A stretch of DNA of 64,000 bases, taken from Chitinophagaceae bacterium IBVUCB2 (GTDB taxonomy: Bacteria; Bacteroidota; Bacteroidia; Chitinophagales; Chitinophagaceae). Under the pieces are notes generated by a model. It made no database searches. It was not told where the DNA came from and was given only the letters and a program-made list of their open reading frames with translations. The stretch spans positions 434,001-498,000 of the forward strand of contig NFUV01000002.1 in assembly GCA_002127295.1 (NCBI GenBank), read 5' to 3'. Below are positions 32,766 to 40,158 of the stretch, piece after piece; the first letter of the stretch is position 1; each line of letters begins with the position of its first letter. The translations under genes and the position numbers were made by a program.

Positions 32766-33143
32766 ATGGATAATAATACTTGTATCAGACTGTTTGCCGA
32801 CCATGAGCAAATAAAAAATTGTAAATACAAATTAAAGACCGCTCAAAAATCTTTTGCAAGCCTGTCAAGTATATTGGCATTAGCAGGTAATGAAGTAAGG
32901 TTGAAAATTATCTATTTATTGGAAGAGGAAAAAGAGTTATGCCCCTGCGACCTTGCAGATATTTTAGGCATGAGTATTCCGGCCGTATCACAACATCTAA
33001 GAAAGTTGAAAGATGGAAACATTGTTGAAACAAGGAAAGAAGGTCAAACAATTTATTATTCGCTAACGCAGGATAATCTAAAGATTTTAAAGCCGTTCTT
33101 CAAACATATTAATGTACAAACTCAAAAACTGGAAGCTGTATGA
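32766..33143 (+). CDS. ArsR/SmtB family repressor
   Basis: 125 aa from ATG 32766, fixed by the promoter spacing; the frame is open upstream to 32628, but that part overlaps the preceding gene. Winged helix with the metal motif ELCPCDLADILG in helix 3 (alpha3 Cys-x-Cys, as in ArsR or CadC) and the recognition helix SIPAVSQHLRKLKDG. N-terminal Cys residues (NNTCIR, IKNCKYK) may complete a thiolate site. It probably represses itself, MerTP and the GDCCxC protein, released by Hg(II) or another soft metal. Confidence 0.85.
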   Translation: MDNNTCIRLFADHEQIKNCKYKLKTAQKSFASLSSILALAGNEVRLKIIYLLEEEKELCPCDLADILGMSIPAVSQHLRKLKDGNIVETRKEGQTIYYSLTQDNLKILKPFFKHINVQTQKLEAV

Positions 33144-34414
33144 TAAGTATAAAATCAACAGGTTCATTTACGTTTGCAGGTGTTCTTACTGCTATCGCAG
33201 CTTCGCTTTGTTGTATAACACCAGTTATAGCCCTGCTTGCAGGTAGCAGTAGCATTGCAGCAAACTTTTCATGGATAGAACCAGCAAGACCTTATTTAAT
33301 AGGATTGTCAATTGCCGTATTGGTATTTGCATGGTATCTCAAATTAAAACCAACTAAAACTAATGATATGGATTGCAATTGCGAAACAACTAAGAAGCCT
33401 TCATTTATTCAGTCGAAAACTTTTTTAGGTATAGTAACCATTTTTGCTGCTTTGATGATGACTTTCCCGCTGTATGCAAAAATGTTTTATCCAAAACCAA
33501 AAGTTCAGGCAGCAACACTTGCAGTGCTTGATAACAAACAGCAAGTGAAGTTTACGATTCAAGGCATGACTTGTGAAGGTTGCGAGGAGCATGTGAACAA
33601 TGAACTGTCTAAAGTAAGCGGAGTATTAGCGTACAAAACATCTTATGCAACCCGGAGTAGTTTAGTCAGTTTTGATAAATCAAAAGTTGATGCAAAGACA
33701 ATAGAAGCTGCTATTAATAAAACCGGTTATAAAGTAAAAAGTTATGATTTTATGAGTGCAAATAATACAGGCGTTTCATTTTATGAAGCTCCATTGGTTT
33801 GCCATGCTGCACCGTCAATAGGCTGCGGTAGCAAAGCAAAGTTTATGTTAGTGGATTTGGAAGGGTATAACGATGCAGTAGAAGGTGCATGGCTAAATAA
33901 GACCGGAACAGTTGTCGCCGTTAAGTGGAATACTAAGACAGATGAAAATAAAAAGGCTGAAATCATTAAAACAGTTAGCACTAATCACAATATTGAACTT
34001 ACCACATTAGCAGAAACCGAAGCAGCCAGTTATGCTAAATCATTTCCAAATAGTAATGAGTGGTATAAAGGCAAAGAAGTTGATAAATTAAGTAAAGAAG
34101 AAGCCGGTATCATTGCACAGAATACGATTGCAAGTTATAAAGCAAAGAAATTAATACAGCCATCGTTTGAAAAACAGTTCCAGGCAGACATTGAAAAGAT
34201 TTATGCTAACCTGTTTCTTTCTATTTCATCTTACAAAGACTTAACAACCGAAGCATATAATAAAGTAGAGAGCCAGATACAACAGGCCGGTGAGAAATAT
34301 GTAGGCAAAGGCAAAATGCCTCATGTAGAACTTTGTATTGCATCGGAAGAAAGTTGTGAAAAAGATAAATCATGTTCACCCGGCAGCGGCAAATCTTGCT
34401 GCGATAAAAACTAA
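33140..34414 (+). CDS. merTP: Mercuric transport protein MerTP with extra C-terminal domain
   Basis: 424 aa, about twice the usual length of fused MerTP proteins. MerT part: three membrane helices with the metal pair SLCCITP in helix 1 and DCNCET in the loop. MerP part: HMA domain with GMTCEGC near residue 142. From about residue 210 comes extra sequence starting APLVCHAAPSIGCGSKAKFM, then an alpha/beta stretch with AWLNKTGTVVAVKW, a helical part, and a Cys-rich end SCEKDKSCSPGSGKSCCDKN. MerT/P bring Hg(II) into the cell for reduction. It overlaps the ArsR gene by 4 bases. Confidence 0.83.
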   Translation: MISIKSTGSFTFAGVLTAIAASLCCITPVIALLAGSSSIAANFSWIEPARPYLIGLSIAVLVFAWYLKLKPTKTNDMDCNCETTKKPSFIQSKTFLGIVTIFAALMMTFPLYAKMFYPKPKVQAATLAVLDNKQQVKFTIQGMTCEGCEEHVNNELSKVSGVLAYKTSYATRSSLVSFDKSKVDAKTIEAAINKTGYKVKSYDFMSANNTGVSFYEAPLVCHAAPSIGCGSKAKFMLVDLEGYNDAVEGAWLNKTGTVVAVKWNTKTDENKKAEIIKTVSTNHNIELTTLAETEAASYAKSFPNSNEWYKGKEVDKLSKEEAGIIAQNTIASYKAKKLIQPSFEKQFQADIEKIYANLFLSISSYKDLTTEAYNKVESQIQQAGEKYVGKGKMPHVELCIASEESCEKDKSCSPGSGKSCCDKN

Positions 34415-34417
34415 AGA

Positions 34418-34633
34418 ATGGAAAAGACATTAACACTGCAATCTACCATCACTTGCCCAAATTGCGGATTTCAGAAAGAGGAAACAATGCCTTCGGATGC
34501 TTGTCAATATTTCTATAAGTGTACAAATTGCGAAACAATATTAAAGCCAAAGCAGGGAGATTGTTGTGTTTTTTGCAGTTACGGAACTGTAGCTTGTCCA
34601 CCAATACAGATGAATAAATCCTGTTGTGTATAG
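34418..34633 (+). CDS. GDCCxC-domain protein
   Basis: 71 aa, cytosolic. Zinc-ribbon-like pairs CPNCGF and CTNCET, then the family hallmark GDCCVFCSYGTVACPP, and a C-terminal CC. Genes of this family are found behind merTP in many Bacteroidota and Proteobacteria (in some, one Cys is selenocysteine), which fits the place 3 bases after merTP. Handling of Hg(II) or transfer of thiols is likely. Confidence 0.82.
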   Translation: MEKTLTLQSTITCPNCGFQKEETMPSDACQYFYKCTNCETILKPKQGDCCVFCSYGTVACPPIQMNKSCCV

Positions 34634-34766
34634 CACTGATACAACAGTTGAAGAACAGTATTGGGGTCACAAAGAGTCTCCTGCCGTAGACAATCATAGG
34701 ACCTTATTTACATTTTACGAAGTGATTTAATTGTAAAAGATTTTCTATATCCTCTTCATAGCAATC

Positions 34767-34982
34767 TCATTTCTCCATATCAACAAACCACAATGTCACC
34801 AGTCCACCGCTGACAACTGGCAATCCATTTAAAAAAATAAAATACACATGCAAGATAGCTCCGGGAAAACGGAGCATCCAAAAGACTACGGCATAAACAC
34901 AAGCCCAACTCACAAAGCCATCTTTTATTCCGTTTCCTTTTGGAGTGCAAAGACATCCGTTTCCCTTCGCTGACAGAAGCAT
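34767..34982 (-). CDS. Possible small membrane protein
   Basis: 71 aa. The N-terminal 20 residues are polar with two Cys, then come two hydrophobic stretches (SWACVYAVVFWML and YFIFLNGLPVVSGGLVTLWF). The amino-acid make-up is plausible for a small membrane protein, but no family, promoter or ribosome site was recognised and the gene is alone on its strand. It may be a chance frame. Confidence 0.22.
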   Translation of the reverse strand: MLLSAKGNGCLCTPKGNGIKDGFVSWACVYAVVFWMLRFPGAILHVYFIFLNGLPVVSGGLVTLWFVDMEK

Positions 34983-35132
34983 GTTATTTTATTTTTCATA
35001 TTAAATGTATTGTTATGTCAGTTCTTGTTCAGCGTTGGCTTGTTGGCAGCATTTGGGTTAGCTGCTGGTTTGTTTCTCCTGGTGTGTTTGTTTTTTCATC
35101 ACAGTTAGGTTATTCATTTACTTCTTCATGTC

Positions 35133-35158
35133 AGCCCCCTTGGTAGGGGCTTTCTTTT
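35133..35158 (+). terminator. Rho-independent terminator
   Basis: Stem AGCCCC-CTTGGTA-GGGGCT followed by TTCTTTTG on the plus strand. It would end transcripts coming from the merTP operon before the arsenic operon. Confidence 0.55.
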
Positions 35159-35186
35159 GAAAAAAATAGTAACTGTCATTCTCTTT

Positions 35187-35202
35187 TATGATAAAAATCA
35201 TA
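35187..35202 (+). promoter_or_regulatory. Candidate Crp/Fnr-type dyad
   Basis: TATGATAAAAATCATA is a perfect 6-base inverted repeat around AAAA, the TTGAT-N4-ATCAA plan of Fnr/Crp sites. It lies 85 bases upstream of the ATG at 35274, and 35 bases upstream of the ArsR-type operator. Confidence 0.4.
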
Positions 35203-35215
35203 TGCTGGCTATTGT

Positions 35216-35239
35216 ATTCATCGTTACTTTACGATGAAT
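35216..35239 (+). promoter_or_regulatory. ArsR-type operator 1
   Basis: A perfect 9-base inverted repeat, ATTCATCGT-TACTTT-ACGATGAAT. Its core ATCG-N8-CGAT (35220-35235) is shared with the sites at 35499 and 35866. It lies in front of the small gene at 35274. Confidence 0.55.
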
Positions 35240-35273
35240 TAAAACCATGTTTACAAATCAAAATTTATAGAGT

Positions 35274-35471
35274 ATGAAAACTTATGTCAGCTATGTCATT
35301 CAGGACGAAAAAAGTCACAAACATCTTTCGGAGGTAGTAACTACACAAAGTCCACCTTACAGTTATTCAGCCGACCCACAGGTGCAGGATATAGTACAGT
35401 GGGCCGATAAAAAGAAGAAAGAACTAAAGCAGGAGGAAGACCTCATAATTGTCAGTATGTATAAGCTCTGA
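35274..35471 (+). CDS. Small hypothetical protein
   Basis: 65 aa, soluble, no Cys. N-terminal half is beta-like (MKTYVSYVIQDEKSHKHLSE); the C-terminal half is a Lys/Glu-rich helix (VQWADKKKKELKQEEDLIIV). Not recognised. It has its own regulatory region with an FNR-like dyad and an ArsR-type operator and lies just before the second arsR gene. Confidence 0.5.
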   Translation: MKTYVSYVIQDEKSHKHLSEVVTTQSPPYSYSADPQVQDIVQWADKKKKELKQEEDLIIVSMYKL

Positions 35472-35478
35472 AAAAATA

Positions 35479-35514
35479 TTTGGCCGGTAATTTACATCAT
35501 CGTAATATTGCGAT
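35479..35514 (+). promoter_or_regulatory. Promoter and operator 2 of the arsenic operon
   Basis: -33 TTTG at 35479-35482, 20 bases, then -7 TAATATTG at 35503-35510 (one mismatch to TAnnTTTG). The -7 box lies within the near-palindrome ATCGTAATATTGCGAT (35499-35514). The ATG of arsR is at 35518, seven bases past the box, so the mRNA is probably leaderless or nearly so, and bound ArsR would cover the -7 box. Confidence 0.65.
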
Positions 35515-35517
35515 ACA

Positions 35518-35847
35518 ATGGGAATCACAAAAACAGAAATATTTACTGCAAAGCAGAATAAACTGGCAACAGTGCTGAAAGCACTGGCACATCCTGCCCG
35601 GATTGCCATTATCCAGCATTTGGTAAAAGCTGAACATTGCATTTGTGGTGACCTCGTGGAAGAATTAGGATTGGCGCAAGCAACCATTTCACAGCATTTA
35701 AAGGAATTAAAAAACATAGGCATCATAAAAGGATGCGTTGAAGGTACAAGTGTGAGCTACTGTATTGATGAAAAAGTATGGCAGCAGGTGAAGAAAGAGT
35801 TTGAAGGCTTCTTTATTACTTATCAGGTGAAGGCAGAATGTTCCTGA
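35518..35847 (+). CDS. arsR: ArsR family repressor of the arsenic operon
   Basis: 109 aa winged-helix protein. The alpha3 metal motif reads EHCICGDLVEELG, the As(III)-type Cys-x-Cys, with extra Cys at KGCVEG and near the C-terminus (AECS). The DNA-recognition helix is LAQATISQHLKELKN. The gene heads the ars cluster, and its promoter carries a matching palindrome, so self-regulation is expected. Confidence 0.87.
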   Translation: MGITKTEIFTAKQNKLATVLKALAHPARIAIIQHLVKAEHCICGDLVEELGLAQATISQHLKELKNIGIIKGCVEGTSVSYCIDEKVWQQVKKEFEGFFITYQVKAECS

Positions 35848-35865
35848 TTTTTTTTGTCTCGTATC

Positions 35866-35881
35866 ATCGGTATATTACGAT
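35866..35881 (+). promoter_or_regulatory. ArsR-type operator 3
   Basis: ATCGGTATATTACGAT has the ATCG-N8-CGAT core of the two preceding sites, and an additional half site (ATTACGATTG) follows directly. It lies between arsR and the DUF6428 gene, so the rest of the operon may have its own promoter. Confidence 0.55.
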
Positions 35882-35945
35882 ATTACGATTGAATTATCTG
35901 AAGACAAATGCAAACAATTATTGGATTAAGTAAAATATACACAAA

Positions 35946-36419
35946 ATGAAATTATCAGAAATCAAGAGACACCTTGCAACAGCCGAAGCTGTAAATTTTA
36001 GATTGCCATCCGGCGCTTATGTTCCCGAAAATTTCCACGTTACGGAAATTGGAATAGTTACAAGACACTTTATTGATTGCGGAGGAACAGAACGACTTGA
36101 AAAAGTTGTAAACTTTCAGCTTTTCGATGCAAACGATTATGAACATCGTTTAAAACCACAAAAGCTAAATAAAATTATTGCATTGTCTGAGGAGAAATTA
36201 GGCATTGGCGATTTGGAAATTGAGGTAGAATATCAATCAGAAACAATCAGTAAATACGGTTTGCATTTTAACGGGAAAGATTTTCAGCTTGTTCCTAAAC
36301 ATACAGCTTGTTTGGCGAGTGATGCCTGCGGTATCCCATCTGTAAAACAGAAAAGACAATTGAGTGAATTGGTTACGGCAAATGAAAGCAAATGTACTCC
36401 TGGCGGGGGCTGTTGTTAA
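35946..36419 (+). CDS. DUF6428 family protein
   Basis: 157 aa, cytosolic. Conserved start KLSEIKRHLATAEAVNFRLP, then VPENFHVTEIG and DCGGTER, typical for DUF6428. It ends in a vicinal thiol tail, CTPGGGCC, well suited to As(III). Members are regular partners of ACR3 pumps in Bacteroidota ars operons, but the function is unknown. Here it takes the position where arsC is often found. Confidence 0.82.
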   Translation: MKLSEIKRHLATAEAVNFRLPSGAYVPENFHVTEIGIVTRHFIDCGGTERLEKVVNFQLFDANDYEHRLKPQKLNKIIALSEEKLGIGDLEIEVEYQSETISKYGLHFNGKDFQLVPKHTACLASDACGIPSVKQKRQLSELVTANESKCTPGGGCC

Positions 36420-36436
36420 ATTCCTAAAATAAAAAC

Positions 36437-37513
36437 ATGACTGCAAATAATTGTGCTCCTGCATTAGAAAGAAAGAAGCTTGGTTTTTTAGACCGTTACC
36501 TGACACTATGGATTTTTTTAGCAATGGCCGTAGGCGTGGCAATTGGTTATTTCTATCCTTCTTCATCAAAGTTTATCAATTCATTTTCTTCGGGTACTAC
36601 AAATATTCCTCTGGCTATCGGATTAATCTTAATGATGTACCCACCCTTTACTAAAGTAAAGTATGATAAACTCAAAGAGGTTTTCAAAAACACAAAAGTG
36701 CTGGGAGTATCCTTGTTTCTCAACTGGGTAATTGGCCCTATCCTCATGTTCATACTTGCTATTGTGTTTCTGCATGGTTATCCTGAATACATGGTAGGAC
36801 TAATTCTTATTGGCCTTGCCCGTTGCATTGCAATGGTAATAGTATGGAATGAGCTGGCAGAAGGCAGCAGGGAATATGCAGCAGGATTAGTAGCATTGAA
36901 CAGCATTTTTCAGGTACTCTTATACAGTGTCTATGCTTATGTATTTGTTACGTTGCTTCCACCCATGTTTGGTATCACAGGTTCAGTAGTAGATATTACT
37001 ATCGGCCAGATTGCAAAGAGTGTAGCAATCTATTTAGGCATTCCTTTTTTAGCAGGATTCCTAACAAGAGTCATTCTGTTAAAGATAAAAGGTGAAGAAT
37101 GGTATCAAACAAAATTCATCCCTGTTGTTTCTCCCATTACATTAATCGCATTACTGTTTACAATAGTTGTAATGTTTAGTCTGAAAGGTGAATTGATTGT
37201 TCAGATTCCATTTGATGTAATAAGAATTGCAATTCCATTGGTAATCTACTTTGCCATCATGTTTTTAGTCAGCTTTTTTATTGGTAAAAAATTGGGAGCA
37301 GATTATTCTACCAACGCATCTATCGCTTTCACCGCAGCGGGTAACAACTTTGAATTAGCCATTGCAGTTGCTATTGGTGTATTTGGCATCAACAGTGGGC
37401 AGGCTTTTGCCGGTGTTATCGGGCCATTGGTAGAAGTACCGGCACTGATTGCATTGGTAAATGTTGCTTTCTGGCTTCGCAATAAATATTATACAAAATC
37501 ACAAATCGCTTAA
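36437..37513 (+). CDS. acr3: ACR3 family arsenite efflux pump
   Basis: 358 aa with ten hydrophobic segments. Family signature [18 protein letters not shown] has the conserved Cys of helix 4; [12 protein letters not shown] and [18 protein letters not shown] are also typical. It exports As(OH)3 across the inner membrane by proton exchange. It lies 17 bases after the DUF6428 gene. Confidence 0.92.
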   Translation: MTANNCAPALERKKLGFLDRYLTLWIFLAMAVGVAIGYFYPSSSKFINSFSSGTTNIPLAIGLILMMYPPFTKVKYDKLKEVFKNTKVLGVSLFLNWVIGPILMFILAIVFLHGYPEYMVGLILIGLARCIAMVIVWNELAEGSREYAAGLVALNSIFQVLLYSVYAYVFVTLLPPMFGITGSVVDITIGQIAKSVAIYLGIPFLAGFLTRVILLKIKGEEWYQTKFIPVVSPITLIALLFTIVVMFSLKGELIVQIPFDVIRIAIPLVIYFAIMFLVSFFIGKKLGADYSTNASIAFTAAGNNFELAIAVAIGVFGINSGQAFAGVIGPLVEVPALIALVNVAFWLRNKYYTKSQIA

Positions 37514-37523
37514 ATAGTTCACA

Positions 37524-38297
37524 ATGAGAATCGCATTATTTTCTGACATTCATGCTAATCTTCCTGCACTGGAAGCATGTTTTAAAAGTATAGAAGAACA
37601 AAAACCTGATGCCATCTATTGCCTTGGCGATTTGGTTGGTTATAATATTTGGCCGAATGAAGTCATTAATGAAATAAGAAAAAGAGGAATACCAACCATT
37701 GCAGGTAATTACGACCAGGGCATTGGATTAATGAGTGATGAATGTGGTTGTGCTTACAAAACAGAACCAGAAAAAGATATGGGTAAAATTTCCATATCCT
37801 ATACCAACTCATTAGTAAAGCCAGATGAAAGAAAATACCTGCGTACACTTCCTGCACACATCAAAGTAGAGTTTCAATTAAACAATGACAAACTCAATTT
37901 ATTATTAGTACATGGCAGCCCGAGAAAGATAAATGAATATTTATTTGAAGACAGGGAAGAAAAAAGTTTATTGAGAATAATGGAACAGGCCGATGCAGAT
38001 ATTATGTGCTTTGGTCACACACATAAACCTTACCACAGGATATTACCAACAGAGCAAACAGAAAATACACACTACCGTCATGCAATCAATATTGGTTCAG
38101 TAGGCAAACCAAAAGATAATAATCCCAAAGGTTGCTATGTGATTCTTACAATCAATTCAGATAGCAGCATTAATAATAAAGATGCAGTGCAGGTAGAATT
38201 TATCCGGTTTGAATATGATGTTGAGAAAGCCGCTAAAGCAGTTGAGGACAGTCCGCTACCGAATGAATATGCTGATATGTTGAGAAAAGGATTCTAA
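37524..38297 (+). CDS. Metallophosphoesterase family protein
   Basis: 257 aa. Calcineurin-like motifs in order: FSDIHANLPALE, GDLVGY, GNYDQG, LVHGSPR and FGHTHKPYH. This is the YfcE/Icc-like group, single domain, cytosolic, needing two divalent metals. The substrate is unknown. It starts 10 bases after acr3, an association seen in other Bacteroidota ars operons. Confidence 0.82.
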   Translation: MRIALFSDIHANLPALEACFKSIEEQKPDAIYCLGDLVGYNIWPNEVINEIRKRGIPTIAGNYDQGIGLMSDECGCAYKTEPEKDMGKISISYTNSLVKPDERKYLRTLPAHIKVEFQLNNDKLNLLLVHGSPRKINEYLFEDREEKSLLRIMEQADADIMCFGHTHKPYHRILPTEQTENTHYRHAINIGSVGKPKDNNPKGCYVILTINSDSSINNKDAVQVEFIRFEYDVEKAAKAVEDSPLPNEYADMLRKGF

Positions 38298-38304
38298 CGA
38301 TTAC

Positions 38305-38742
38305 ATGCAAAGGCTGGTCACTATACTGCTCATGCTTTATTGCATTTCATGCAAAAAAGAGAGTGTGATAAGACCTTATTCTGTTGTAAATGTAAAATTC
38401 ATAGAAGATGAAGATTATGTTTTTATAGAATTAACAGAAGGCAGTTGGGATATGAATATGAAACTGGCACAATTAAATGCAACAGGCTATAAGAATGAGC
38501 GATTCGGTTTGTATCTCGAAAACCTGACAGATACCGGTTACTATCCAAATCCTTCAATCAGAAATATTTCTTATACAGATGGCATGGATTTTCTTCCTTT
38601 CAAATTGAACGGTGGATATATTCATATCAGCTACATTGATACATTGACAGTACGGGGGGATTTTAAAGTAACATTAGAAGATAATTTTAACGGAGCTGAA
38701 ATAAGAACGATTGTCGGAGGTTTTGGTATTAACATTCATTAA
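38305..38742 (+). CDS. Hypothetical lipoprotein
   Basis: 145 aa. A short signal peptide ends at LYCISC (Cys near residue 16). The mature part is mainly beta, without further Cys motifs. The family is not recognised. It lies between the phosphoesterase and gcvH genes with gaps of 7 and 12 bases, so it is part of the ars transcript. Confidence 0.6.
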   Translation: MQRLVTILLMLYCISCKKESVIRPYSVVNVKFIEDEDYVFIELTEGSWDMNMKLAQLNATGYKNERFGLYLENLTDTGYYPNPSIRNISYTDGMDFLPFKLNGGYIHISYIDTLTVRGDFKVTLEDNFNGAEIRTIVGGFGINIH

Positions 38743-38754
38743 AACTATACTATT

Positions 38755-39135
38755 ATGGAATTTCCAAACAACTTAAAGTATTCAAAGGAACATACCTGGT
38801 TATTAATAGAAGGCGAAACCGGTACTGTTGGAATTACCGAATTTGCTCAAAGTGAATTAGGAGAAATTGTATATGTTGACTTACCAAACACTGGAAAGTC
38901 ATTTAAACAAGATGAAGTTTTTGGTTCAGTAGAGGCAGTTAAAACAGTTAGTGATTTGTTCATGCCTGTTTCTGGCAATGTCATTGAAATTAATAAACAG
39001 GTAGTGCAGCAACCAACATTAGTAAATGAATCTCCATTTGAAAAGGGATGGATGCTGAAAATTAAAATCACCCATGCAGATGAAATAAACAACCTGCTTA
39101 CGTCAGAACAATACCAGCAATTATCCGGTCAATAA
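38755..39135 (+). CDS. gcvH: Glycine cleavage H-like lipoyl carrier protein
   Basis: 126 aa, full length for GcvH. Signatures: KYSKEHTWL at the start, VGITEFAQSELGEIVYVDLP, and the lipoylation site GSVEAVKT with Lys at residue 63. GcvH carries lipoyl-bound aminomethyl in glycine cleavage, but no other gcv gene is near. It ends the ars operon. Reduced lipoyl groups bind As(III) tightly, so a lipoyl carrier here could be a spare target or arsenite-handling protein (inference). Confidence 0.87.
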   Translation: MEFPNNLKYSKEHTWLLIEGETGTVGITEFAQSELGEIVYVDLPNTGKSFKQDEVFGSVEAVKTVSDLFMPVSGNVIEINKQVVQQPTLVNESPFEKGWMLKIKITHADEINNLLTSEQYQQLSGQ

Positions 39136-39315
39136 TACATTGTTACAGATTTTAAAACCATCAGATACTAATATCGGGCAATTATCTTCCGGCAATTCAG
39201 GGTCACAATCATCTGCACATTTATTTACTCCATTCAGCAGCAGAGTTCTGATAGCAATCAGTTCCCGGATTATTTCATCAAGAAGTGTAACTTTTTCTGA
39301 AATTTTATATGACAC
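39121..39315 (-). CDS. Small Cys-containing protein, possible second half of a broken gene
   Basis: 64 aa from GTG 39315. A helical start (LLDEIIRELIAIRTLLLNG) is followed by KCADDCDPELPEDNCPILV and another Cys. It looks like a real coding stretch. It follows a 23-residue frame (39305-39376) that begins properly behind the mntR gene but ends early in another frame. The two together may be one gene with a frameshift. It overlaps the end of gcvH tail to tail. Confidence 0.35.
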   Translation of the reverse strand: MSYKISEKVTLLDEIIRELIAIRTLLLNGVNKCADDCDPELPEDNCPILVSDGFKICNNVLLTG

Positions 39316-39376
39316 ATTGTTTGCAGGATGCCTTGTTCATTTCAATCATATCCAGAAAGTCAGTTTGTGATGCCAT
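39305..39376 (-). pseudogene. Short 5' part of the possible split gene
   Basis: ATG 39376 to TAA 39305 encodes MASQTDFLDMIEMNKASCKQ and three more residues (CVI). It starts 9 bases after the mntR stop on the same strand. A one-base shift near 39315 would join it to the 64-residue frame, giving an 85-residue product. Confidence 0.3.
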
Positions 39377-39385
39377 TTAATAAGC

Positions 39386-40042
39386 TTATAGTTTTTCTAC
39401 TAAAAGTCTGTCACAAACAATATGGCTTAATGTATCACTACCTTTTTTACTATGGCTAACTGTCATGCTGCCATCAAATTTTTCCACCGTTTTTATTTTT
39501 AATTTTACCCCAAGGGAAAGTTCACGAAGATTTAGGAATTTCAAAAAATCGTCTGTTGTATGAATAACTGCCGCCAATCTTACAGTATCTCCCTCTTTGC
39601 AACTACTTAACTTTTCATATTTTATCCATTCCATTTTACCGGTCTTATCCGGAATGGGTGAACCGTGTGGGTCTATTTTAGGGTAACCTAAAAGGGCATC
39701 CATCTTTTCAAAGAAGTTTGGTGAATGAAGATGCTCTATTTGTTCAGCTATTTCATGTACTTCTTCCCAACCGAAACCCAATTTCTGAACAAGGAACATC
39801 TCAGTAAGGCGATGCTTGCGAATAATTAAACCTGCTTCTTTTTTTCCTTTCTCAGTCAGCCGGAGTGGTTTATAACTTTCATAATGAACCAACTTCTTGA
39901 CAGACAACTTTTTCATCATACTGTTAACGGTAGGCATTTTTATACCTAACTGCTTACTGAGTTCATTAGCACTTACTTCGCCTTTATCGGCAGATAGATT
40001 AAAAAGTGCCTTTAGATAATTTTCTTCTGTGTAAGAGTGCAT
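39386..40042 (-). CDS. mntR: DtxR/MntR family metal-dependent repressor
   Basis: 218 aa. N-terminal winged helix (SYTEENYLKALFNLS; recognition KMPTVNSMMKKLS), dimerisation and metal-binding part (EIAEQIEHLHSPNFFEKMD, GYPKIDPHGSPIP), and a C-terminal SH3/FeoA-like domain from about residue 145. It responds to Mn(II) or Fe(II). It is divergent from the di-haem oxidoreductase operon, whose promoter carries a DtxR-like palindrome, so that operon is the likely target. Confidence 0.87.
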   Translation of the reverse strand: MHSYTEENYLKALFNLSADKGEVSANELSKQLGIKMPTVNSMMKKLSVKKLVHYESYKPLRLTEKGKKEAGLIIRKHRLTEMFLVQKLGFGWEEVHEIAEQIEHLHSPNFFEKMDALLGYPKIDPHGSPIPDKTGKMEWIKYEKLSSCKEGDTVRLAAVIHTTDDFLKFLNLRELSLGVKLKIKTVEKFDGSMTVSHSKKGSDTLSHIVCDRLLVEKL

Positions 40043-40046
40043 TTGG

Positions 40047-40077
40047 CAAAGGTAAATAATAGCTTAGAGCCTTCAAA
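40047..40077 (-). promoter_or_regulatory. Promoter of the mntR-like gene
   Basis: On the minus strand: -33 TTTG (40077-40074), 19 bases, -7 TACCTTTG (40054-40047). The ATG at 40042 is 4 bases further on, the same close spacing as at the arsR gene at 32766, so a leaderless mRNA is likely. Confidence 0.7.
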
Positions 40078-40102
40078 GTAAGATTTCATAAATAATAATA
40101 AA

Positions 40103-40133
40103 TTTGTTAGATAAGTCTAAGTTCTTACTTTTG
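40103..40133 (+). promoter_or_regulatory. Promoter with DtxR/MntR-type operator
   Basis: -33 TTTG (40103-40106), 19 bases, -7 TACTTTTG (40126-40133). The spacer holds the palindrome TTAGATAAGTCTAA (40107-40120: TTAGA-TAAG-TCTAA), of the DtxR/MntR kind. A bound repressor would block the promoter of the 40159 operon. Confidence 0.7.
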
Positions 40134-40158
40134 TGCACATTATTTAATGTTTTAGACA

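Larger units (their letters stand above)
34634..35273. other. Intergenic region between mercury and arsenic operons
   Basis: 640 bases with no convincing plus-strand gene. It contains a weak minus-strand frame (34767-34982), a terminator hairpin (35133), an FNR-like dyad (35187) and an ArsR-type operator (35220). A short hydrophobic plus-strand frame without ATG (35010-35108, TTG start) could encode a 32-residue membrane peptide, but nothing else supports it. Confidence 0.5.

Noticed and set aside
34940-35146. Plus-strand frame of 68 codons before the terminator
   Set aside because: Its composition is not protein-like (many Trp, Cys and Ser without pattern), it ends inside the terminator hairpin, and it opposes the minus-strand frame.
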